This document shows positions 57,831 to 64,000 of a stretch of 64,000 nucleotides of DNA, in pieces. The stretch lies in NCBI RefSeq assembly GCF_032056465.1, contig NZ_DAMBCL010000009.1; one strand, written 5' to 3'. The notes under the pieces were generated by a model that worked only from the letters and a program-made list of their open reading frames with translations, was not told where the DNA came from and did not search any database. A program made the position numbers and the translations under genes. Source of the DNA: Mobilicoccus sp032056465. GTDB taxonomy: Bacteria; Actinomycetota; Actinomycetes; Actinomycetales; Dermatophilaceae. Every line of letters begins with the position of its first letter. Positions within the stretch are counted from its first letter, which is position 1.

Positions 57831-59228
57831 TCAGTCGTCGATCTCGCCGGCGGCGTGACGCTGCAGGTAGCTCTTCGTCTCTCGGATGACGACGCCGGAG
57901 AGCAGGAGCACCCCGATGAGGTTGGGAATGGCCATGAGCCCGTTGAGCGTGTCGGCGATGTCCCACACGACCTTGAGGCTGCCGACGGATCCGGCGAGGA
58001 CGGCCGCGACGAAGACGACGCGGTAGATCCAGATCGCGGTCTTGACCTGGGAGGTGCGCCGGAAGAGGAACTCCAGGCTCTTCTCGCCGTAGTAGGACCA
58101 GCCGAGGATCGTCGAGTAGGCGAACATCGCGAGGCCGACGGTGAGGGCCATGCCACCGGCCGTGCCGGGCAGCCCGTGATTGAACGCGGCGATCGTCAGC
58201 GCGGGGCCCTCGTGCTCGGAGCGCCACACGCCGGTGGTGACGATGACGAGCGCGGTCATCGTGCAGATGACGATCGTGTCGACGAACACCTCGAAGATGC
58301 CCCAGAGGCCCTGTTCGACGGGCTCACGCGTGTTGGCGGCCGCGTGAGCGATCGGAGCCGAGCCGAGGCCGGCCTCGTTGGAGAACACGCCGCGGGCGAT
58401 CCCCATCCGGATCGCGTTCGCGATGGTGTATCCGGCGGCGCCGCCGAGGGCGGAGGACGGGTTGAACGCGGCCTCGACGATGAGGACGAGGGAGGGGATG
58501 AGCTCGGAGGCGTTGAGGACGAGCAGCACGATCGACATGGCGATGAAGAAGACGGCCATGAACGGCACGAGCTTCTCGGTGACTCGGGCGATGCTCTTGA
58601 TGCCGCCGAGGATGACGACCGCGGTGAGCACGACGAGAACGATCCCGGTGATGAGGCGGTCGACGCCGAAACTGGATTCGACCGCTCCGGCGATGGAGTT
58701 GGCCTGGGTCATGTTGCCGATGCCGAAGGTGGCGAGGGTCGCGAAGATCGCGAACAGGTAGGCCAGCCACGGCTGCTTGAGGCCGTTGGCGATGTAGTAC
58801 ATCGGTCCACCGACGTAGCGGCCCTCGGCGTTGACCTCGCGGTACTTGAGGGCGAGGACGATCTCGCCGTACTTCGTCATCATTCCGAAGAAGGCGCTGA
58901 TCCACATCCAGAACACGGCTCCCGGCCCGCCGAGGCTGATGGCGGTGGCGACGCCCACGACGTTGCCGGTGCCGACGGTGCTGGCGAGGGCGGTGGAGAC
59001 GGCCTGGAAGCCGCTGATGTTCTCGGAGTCGGCCTGACGACTGCGGCGGGTGAGGACGCGGCCGATGGTGTTCCGCATGGCGAAGCCGAATCGGCGCACC
59101 TGGAAGAAGCCCGTCCGCACCGAGAGGTACACACCCGTACCCACGAGGACCACGAGCATGACCGGTCCCCACACGAACCCGTTGACGGCCTTGTTGGCGT
59201 CGAGGAAGCCCTCGAGGAAGTCCTGCAT
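57831..59228 (-). CDS. Alanine/glycine:cation symporter family protein
   Basis: AGCS symporters import alanine or glycine with Na+ or H+. The 465-residue membrane protein has about 10-11 membrane segments, GTGNVVGVATAISLGGPGAVFWMW (about residues 93-116), GGPMYYIANGL, and RGVFSNEAGLGSAPIAHAAA, which are family signatures. ATG 59228 has AAGGGAC upstream. It has no regulatory partner here. Confidence 0.93.
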   Translation of the reverse strand: MQDFLEGFLDANKAVNGFVWGPVMLVVLVGTGVYLSVRTGFFQVRRFGFAMRNTIGRVLTRRSRQADSENISGFQAVSTALASTVGTGNVVGVATAISLGGPGAVFWMWISAFFGMMTKYGEIVLALKYREVNAEGRYVGGPMYYIANGLKQPWLAYLFAIFATLATFGIGNMTQANSIAGAVESSFGVDRLITGIVLVVLTAVVILGGIKSIARVTEKLVPFMAVFFIAMSIVLLVLNASELIPSLVLIVEAAFNPSSALGGAAGYTIANAIRMGIARGVFSNEAGLGSAPIAHAAANTREPVEQGLWGIFEVFVDTIVICTMTALVIVTTGVWRSEHEGPALTIAAFNHGLPGTAGGMALTVGLAMFAYSTILGWSYYGEKSLEFLFRRTSQVKTAIWIYRVVFVAAVLAGSVGSLKVVWDIADTLNGLMAIPNLIGVLLLSGVVIRETKSYLQRHAAGEIDD

Positions 59229-59442
59229 CCACCCGTCCCTTTGATCGTCGGTGCACACGACGGGTGGCCCGGCCTCGGAGCGGCACACGCGGGGCCACCG
59301 CCCAGGGGATTCTGTCAGCGCCACCGAGGCGAAGGGGCCTGACCCGCAGGTCGACCGGCCGACTGTGAGCGCTCTCACCGACATAGGAGTGCGCCCCGCC
59401 CGTCGATGAGACGGGCGGGGCGCACCGCCGGGAGACGGGGCG

Positions 59443-62082
59443 TCAGTCCTCGACGACCTCCGCGTCGACGATGTCCTCCTCGGCGTCGGCCGGGGCGGAC
59501 TCGGAGGTCGGGACGGATTCCGCGCCGGTGAGGACGAGCTGGTCCTCGAGCAGGTCGACGTCGACCGTGACCCTCTGACCGTCGCGCACCTCCCCCGCGA
59601 GCAGCGCCTTGGCCAGCCGGTCCCCGATCTCCTTCTGCACGAGCCGGCGCAGCGGGCGGGCACCGTAGGCCGGGTCGTAGCCGGTCATCGAGAGCCACTC
59701 GCGGGCACCGTCGGTGACCTCGAGGGTGATGCGCCGGTCGCCGAGTCGACGGCCCAGCGCGTCGACCTGCAGGTCGACGATGCGCGACAGCTCGTCGGTC
59801 GACAGCGGGTCGAAGATCACCGTCTCGTCGAGGCGGTTGAGGAACTCCGGTTTGAACGCGACCCGCACCGCCGCCATGACGGCCTCCCGCTTGGCCTCGG
59901 ACGTGAGGGTCTCGTCGATGAGGAACTGGCTGCCGAGGTTGGAGGTCATCACGAGGATGACGTTGCGGAAGTCGACCGTGCGGCCCTGGCCGTCGGTGAG
60001 GCGACCGTCGTCGAGCACCTGCAGGAGGATGTCGAAGGTCTCGGGGTGGGCCTTCTCGACCTCGTCGAGGAGCACGACGGAGTACGGGCGTCGACGCACG
60101 GCCTCGGTGAGCTGGCCGCCCTCGTCGTAGCCGACGTAGCCGGGAGGCGCGCCGATGAGCCGCGCGACCGCGTGCCGCTCGCTGTACTCGCTCATGTCGA
60201 TGCGCACCATGGCGCGCTCGTCGTCGAAGAGGAAGTCGGCGAGCGACTTGGCGAGTTCGGTCTTGCCGACGCCGGTGGGGCCGAGGAACAGGAAGCTGCC
60301 CGTCGGGCGGTCGGGGTCGGCGATCCCGGCCCGACTGCGCCGCACGGCGTCACTCACCGCTCGCACCGCCTCACCCTGCCCGACGAGGCGCGCACCGAGG
60401 TACTCCTCCATGTGGAGCAGCTTCTCGGTCTCCCCCTCGAGCAGGCGCCCGGCGGGGATGCCCGTCCAGCTGGAGATGACGTCGGCGATGTCGTCGGCTC
60501 CGACCTCCTCCTTGACCATCGGGTCGGCCGCGACCGCCGCGTCCTCGGCCGCACTGGCGGCGTCGATCTCCTTCTCGAGCGCGGGGATCTCCCCGTAGAG
60601 GATCTTCGACGCCTCGGCGAAGTCGCCCTCGCGCTGGAGCCGCTCGGACGTGCTGCGCAGCTCGTCGAGACGGGCCTTGAGGTCACCGACGCGGTTGAGT
60701 CCGGCCTTCTCGGCCTCCCATCGTGCGGTGAGGGCGGCGAGTTCCTCCTGCCGGTCGGCGAGGTCGGCCTGGAGCCGGTCGAGGCGGTCGAGGGAGGCCT
60801 CGTCGGTCTCGCGGGAGAGGTGCAGCTCCTCCATCTTGAGCCGGTCGACCTGGCGACGGAGGACGTCGATCTCGACGGGGCTGGAGTCGATCTCCATGCG
60901 CAGCCGGGAGGCGGCCTCGTCGACGAGGTCGATGGCCTTGTCGGGGAGCTGGCGCGCCTGGATGTACCGGTCCGACATCGACGCGGCCGCGACGAGCGCC
61001 GAGTCGGCGATCGCGACCTTGTGGTGCGCCTCGTAACGCTCCTTGAGGCCGCGGAGGATCGCGATCGTGTCCTCGACGCTGGGCTCGCCGACGAACACCT
61101 GCTGGAACCGGCGCTCGAGCGCGGCGTCCTTCTCGATGTACTTGCGGTACTCGTCGAGGGTCGTCGCGCCGACGAGCCGCAGCTCACCGCGGGCGAGCAG
61201 GGGCTTGAGCATGTTGCCCGCGTCCATCGCGCCCTCACTGCCACCGCCGGCGCCCACCATCGTGTGCAGCTCGTCGATGAACGTGATGACCTTGCCCTCG
61301 GCCTGGCGGATCTCGGTGAGCACGGCCTTGAGCCGCTCCTCGAACTCGCCGCGGTACTTCGCGCCCGCGACCATCGCCGAGAGGTCGAGCGCGATGAGCC
61401 GCTTGTCACGCAGGGACTCGGGCACGTCGCCCGCGACGATGCGCTGGGCGAGACCCTCGACGACGGCGGTCTTGCCGACCCCGGGCTCGCCGATGAGCAC
61501 GGGGTTGTTCTTCGTGCGCCGCGAGAGCACCTGGATGACGCGGCGGATCTCGGAGTCACGCCCGATGACCGGGTCGAGCTTGCCCTCGCGGGCGGCGAGG
61601 GTGAGGTCGGTGCCGTACTTCTGCAGGGCGTTGAACTGGTCCTCGGGGTCCTCCGAGGTGACCTTGCCCCCGCCGCGCATCTGCGGGACGAGCCGGTCGA
61701 TGGCCTCGGCGTCGAGCCCGAACTCGCCCGTGCGGGCGAGCGCGAGGAGAAGGTGGTCGGTGGAGACGTAGGTGTCCCCCATCGCCTCCATGACCTGCCG
61801 CGCCTGCTCGAGCACGCTCTGCGCGCCACGGGACAGCGTCGGCGAGGTCACAGTGGAGCCGGAGACGGTGGGCAGCTGCGCGAGCTTGGCGTCGGCGGCG
61901 CGACGGGCGGCGAGCATCGAGCTGCCGGAGGCGTCGAGCAGCGGACCGGTGGTGGTGTCGGCCTGGTCGGTGAGGGCCTTGAGCAGGTGGGCCGCCTCGA
62001 CGTGGGCGTGCCCGTCCGCGGCGGCGGTACGCACGGCCGTCGAGAAGGCGTCCTGCGCCTTCGTGGTGAGCTGAAGAGACAT
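59443..62082 (-). CDS. clpB: ATP-dependent chaperone ClpB
   Basis: ClpB pulls proteins out of aggregates with DnaK. The 879-residue protein has the N-terminal double-Clp domain, Walker A GEPGVGKTA (199-206), a middle coiled-coil domain around residues 405-520, and the second AAA+ module with GPTGVGKTELAKSLADFLFD. Its tail is acidic (PADAEEDIVDAEVVED). ATG 62082 has GGAGG upstream. A HAIR-like element lies upstream, so HspR is a likely repressor. Confidence 0.96.
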   Translation of the reverse strand: MSLQLTTKAQDAFSTAVRTAAADGHAHVEAAHLLKALTDQADTTTGPLLDASGSSMLAARRAADAKLAQLPTVSGSTVTSPTLSRGAQSVLEQARQVMEAMGDTYVSTDHLLLALARTGEFGLDAEAIDRLVPQMRGGGKVTSEDPEDQFNALQKYGTDLTLAAREGKLDPVIGRDSEIRRVIQVLSRRTKNNPVLIGEPGVGKTAVVEGLAQRIVAGDVPESLRDKRLIALDLSAMVAGAKYRGEFEERLKAVLTEIRQAEGKVITFIDELHTMVGAGGGSEGAMDAGNMLKPLLARGELRLVGATTLDEYRKYIEKDAALERRFQQVFVGEPSVEDTIAILRGLKERYEAHHKVAIADSALVAAASMSDRYIQARQLPDKAIDLVDEAASRLRMEIDSSPVEIDVLRRQVDRLKMEELHLSRETDEASLDRLDRLQADLADRQEELAALTARWEAEKAGLNRVGDLKARLDELRSTSERLQREGDFAEASKILYGEIPALEKEIDAASAAEDAAVAADPMVKEEVGADDIADVISSWTGIPAGRLLEGETEKLLHMEEYLGARLVGQGEAVRAVSDAVRRSRAGIADPDRPTGSFLFLGPTGVGKTELAKSLADFLFDDERAMVRIDMSEYSERHAVARLIGAPPGYVGYDEGGQLTEAVRRRPYSVVLLDEVEKAHPETFDILLQVLDDGRLTDGQGRTVDFRNVILVMTSNLGSQFLIDETLTSEAKREAVMAAVRVAFKPEFLNRLDETVIFDPLSTDELSRIVDLQVDALGRRLGDRRITLEVTDGAREWLSMTGYDPAYGARPLRRLVQKEIGDRLAKALLAGEVRDGQRVTVDVDLLEDQLVLTGAESVPTSESAPADAEEDIVDAEVVED

Positions 62083-62160
62083 CCGGGCCCTCCTCATGGG
62101 CGTGAATCTGTCGTCATGATGTGTCGGTGGACCACAGTCCACGTGTCACCAGTCACAACG

Positions 62161-62189
62161 ACCCTAAACCTGCGTCTATTCCACTCAAC
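62161..62189 (-). promoter_or_regulatory. Promoter with HAIR-like HspR site upstream of clpB
   Basis: Minus strand GTTGAGT-7-ACGCAGG (62169-62189) matches the HAIR consensus CTTGAGT-N7-ACTCAAG at 11 of 14 positions. The -35 TTGAGT (62183-62188), with a 16-bp spacer, precedes TAGGGT (62161-62166). The HspR site thus overlaps the promoter, suggesting heat-shock control of clpB. Confidence 0.5.
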
Positions 62190-62213
62190 TTTGGCACAGA
62201 CACGCGCCCTCTG

Positions 62214-62537
62214 TCAGCGGCGGATGCGGGCGCTCAGGACCATGGGACGCCGTGGATCGGCGTCGCCGAGGGAGCCGTGTCCGCGGTCGAGCGACTCCTC
62301 GGCCTCGTCGTCGACCACCAGAGCGATTGCGTGGGTCTCGTCGCCGTGAGTCCGGCGCTGGGCCCGGTCGATGACGTGGGCAAGGTCGGCGACGGTGATG
62401 TCGATGGTGTCGGTCCGGCCGGCAGTGCAGGACTCGCCGCCGTGGAGGGAGACACGGGATCGCGGCTCATCCTCGATGACTGCCGTACGGGTGCCCGAGA
62501 CGGATTCGTCGTGGGAACAGACCTCTCGGTCCGGCAT
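62214..62537 (-). CDS. Possible small protein upstream of clpB
   Basis: This frame encodes 107 residues with protein-like composition: TDTIDITVADLAHVIDRAQRR and HAIALVVDDEAEESLD. I recognise no family, and there is only a weak ribosome site (GGGA). It lies between the clpB promoter and the small rightward gene at 62682. The amphipathic helix pattern favours a real product, but GC-rich DNA can give open frames by chance. Confidence 0.35.
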   Translation of the reverse strand: MPDREVCSHDESVSGTRTAVIEDEPRSRVSLHGGESCTAGRTDTIDITVADLAHVIDRAQRRTHGDETHAIALVVDDEAEESLDRGHGSLGDADPRRPMVLSARIRR

Positions 62538-62681
62538 CCCAGCATTCCCGACGGTTGACCGGCCGGATGGTCCCGGGTCCCGGCGAACCTGCCCCTCGAC
62601 ACCTCGACACGGGACCGCACCATCGGCGGCGCGGGCGAATATTCGGTGGTCGGGACCAGTGCCGTCGGTAGACTCACGGAC

Positions 62682-62903
62682 ATGCCCGCACCTGTCGGAT
62701 TCGACTACTTCGAGCGCGGCGAGGACATCGTCATCACTCACAGCGGGAAGCCTGCCACGACCCTCCGAGGGGCCAGAGCAGCTGCCTTTCTCGAAGACGT
62801 CGAAAAGGACGACCCGCAGGAACTGATGGCGCGGCTCACGGGCAACTATCGACGCGGGAACGAGCGCCAGGCCCGAGACCACCCCCGCAATCGCGGGCGC
62901 TGA
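62682..62903 (+). CDS. Small conserved actinobacterial protein
   Basis: A 73-residue protein with FDYFERGEDIVITHSGKPAT, TTLRGARAAAFLEDVEKDD and LMARLTGNYRRGNERQARDHP. It looks like a family of small basic actinobacterial proteins, without known function. TAGACT (62669-62674), 7 nt before the ATG, makes a leaderless start likely. It is not next to a toxin gene. Confidence 0.65.
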   Translation: MPAPVGFDYFERGEDIVITHSGKPATTLRGARAAAFLEDVEKDDPQELMARLTGNYRRGNERQARDHPRNRGR

Positions 62904-63209
62904 TCGCCCGCCACCAGACGGCCGATCCTCGGCATGACCGGGCGCCGACGACACTCGACCGGGTCGACCCCGACGTGGTTGCGGCCGGGAACTCGGACAC
63001 GAACGTGAGACACCGGCCCTTCGTGCACACGCCACGCGCCTGGTCATCCGCGCGCCCCGGTGACGAGACCCGCGGCGCCCACAGTTCCGCACGCCGGCAC
63101 GACGACGACCACGGACCGAGACGAACACGGCCGATGCGCGATCCCCCGCCCTCGAAGGTGAGGACGGGGGATCGCGTGGATGTCGCGGCCGCGCCGCGGG
63201 CTGGGTGCG
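62904..63209. other. Intergenic region with terminator
   Basis: A 306-bp region between convergent small genes. It holds one strong hairpin at 63137-63176 and otherwise no supported gene. Confidence 0.5.
63137..63176. terminator. Hairpin between convergent genes
   Basis: CGCGATCCCCCG (63137-63148) pairs exactly with CGGGGGATCGCG (63165-63176); the inner part adds CCTC/GAGG pairs. Confidence 0.75.
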
Positions 63210-63824
63210 TCAGCGCCGGCCGGGGCCGTCCACCGGCGGGATGCGGTCGTCACGGCCGGCAGGCGAGCTGCCACCCTCGTACTCGGTGCCGTCGGCGACG
63301 GGGCGACCGTCGCGCTCCTCGACGACGCCCTCGCGGTCGAGCCCGCCACGGCCGTGACCGTCACGACGCACGTCCTCGCGACGCACGTCCTCACGACGCA
63401 CCTCCTCACGGCCGGCAGGGCGGGCCTGGGGGGGCGCGGTGGTCGCCGCCGGAGCAGGGGCGGGGGCAGGCGCGGGGGCCGTCGGACGGGCGGGCTCCTC
63501 ACCCAGGCGACGACGGGTCTCGGCGAGGTCCTTCTCCTGGCGCTTCTGCGTCTTGCGCAGCTCGCGGCGCTCCTTGGACTCGCGCATCTTGCGCTTGCTC
63601 GCGGCGACCATGAGCCACAACCCGAACGCGATGAGCAGGAGGCCGACGATGCCGAGGATGACGAGGGTGAGGGTCTGGACGACGAGGCTGCTTCCGCCGA
63701 TGTCGACGGCCATGCCGGAGGCGCCCTCGACCGTCGTCTGAGCAGTGCCGGCCGTGGCGACCCAGATGGCGAACGCGCCGGCTCCCAGGCCGAGAAGCAC
63801 GAGGAGGAGACCGAAGACGACCAT
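63210..63824 (-). CDS. Two-segment membrane protein with charged tail
   Basis: The 204-residue protein has membrane segments at about residues 3-24 (VVFGLLLVLLGLGAGAFAIW) and 48-72 (LTLVILGIVGLLLIAFGLWL). A basic coiled segment (RKMRESKERRELRKTQKRQ) and a Pro/Ala- and Arg/Asp/Gly-rich disordered tail follow, containing repeats of RREDV. AAAGGA precedes the ATG. The function is unknown. Confidence 0.75.
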   Translation of the reverse strand: MVVFGLLLVLLGLGAGAFAIWVATAGTAQTTVEGASGMAVDIGGSSLVVQTLTLVILGIVGLLLIAFGLWLMVAASKRKMRESKERRELRKTQKRQEKDLAETRRRLGEEPARPTAPAPAPAPAPAATTAPPQARPAGREEVRREDVRREDVRRDGHGRGGLDREGVVEERDGRPVADGTEYEGGSSPAGRDDRIPPVDGPGRR

Positions 63825-63938
63825 GGATGCGTCCTTTCGTCAGGGGCGCACACGTCTGGGGACGGGCACGCTCGTTCCTCGAAAGGGTAGCCAGTGGCGA
63901 GGCGCGGCGCCCCCCGAGACACCCGTCGGATCAGGTGC

Positions 63939-63953
63939 GGAACATTTGTTTCC
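63939..63953. promoter_or_regulatory. SOS-box-like palindrome near the right edge
   Basis: GGAACATTTGTTTCC matches the actinobacterial LexA site CGAACRNRYGTTYC at 12 of 14 positions. It lies 7 bp upstream of TTGACC (63961-63966), then a 17-bp spacer and TAGCGT (63984-63989), which would drive a gene beyond the window. Confidence 0.35.
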
Positions 63954-64000
63954 AACCCCCTTGACCGATGTTCCATCGCCTCATAGCGTCGGTTGCGACC

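Noticed and set aside
62682..62903. Antitoxin of a toxin-antitoxin pair
   Set aside because: No toxin gene adjoins it, and the sequence resembles a lone small actinobacterial protein.

Overview
The window is about 72% GC by eye and has the look of a motile actinomycete. Supporting signs are a BldC-type regulator, a DUF3073 protein, a class I lysyl-tRNA synthetase, a class II HelD-like (HelR-type) helicase, a HAIR-like box upstream of clpB and many apparently leaderless genes. Chemotaxis genes next to purine genes suggest a flagellated member of the Micrococcales, but the genus cannot be fixed from sequence alone. A run of ten N at 51228-51237 shows that this is a draft scaffold.

Left third (1-26.6 kb), motility. 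Leftward genes encode CheR, CheB, CheY, a methyl-accepting chemotaxis protein (MCP), CheW, a second MCP and a CheA with two C-terminal CheW domains; rpiB sits between the two che operons in the opposite direction. Rightward follow a CheX-type phosphatase, a second CheY and an unrecognised 161-residue protein, then tRNA-Ser(GGA). After a BadF/NAGK-like protein with a low-complexity tail come two glycosyltransferase-like/TPR proteins, a third MCP, a lycopene cyclase and a small zinc operon (SmtB-like sensor plus a His- and Cys-rich metallothionein). Two fliA-type sigma factor genes share 887 bp of apparently identical DNA and flank a glycosyltransferase-methyltransferase fusion; then come flgN, fliW and csrA. 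Several genes carry a shared promoter pattern, TCAG or TTGA, 15 bp, GCCGATRR, which fits control by the sigma factor(s) encoded here. No flagellar structural genes are present.

Middle (26.7-43.3 kb), purine synthesis and core genes: bldC, DUF3073, purM, purF, a membrane protein, an SCP2-like protein, a spermidine-synthase-like protein, purS (with a C-terminal extension), purC, purD, a LuxR-type regulator, a HelR-type helicase, class I lysS and purA.

Right third (43.6-64 kb), mixed housekeeping: a lipoprotein, DUF3151, an ArsR/SRPBCC pair, class II fructose-bisphosphate aldolase, a frameshifted alcohol dehydrogenase, an alkyltransferase-like protein, a SpoU methyltransferase, a DedA protein, pyrE, an SDR interrupted by the assembly gap, a secreted heparinase-like protein and an exonuclease III-type nuclease. 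A TPP riboswitch then heads thiM-thiE-thiD-tenA, followed by an AGCS symporter, clpB, small conserved proteins and a membrane protein.

Most genes are closely packed, with many 4-bp ATGA/GTGA overlaps. Strong GC-rich hairpins separate the transcription units.
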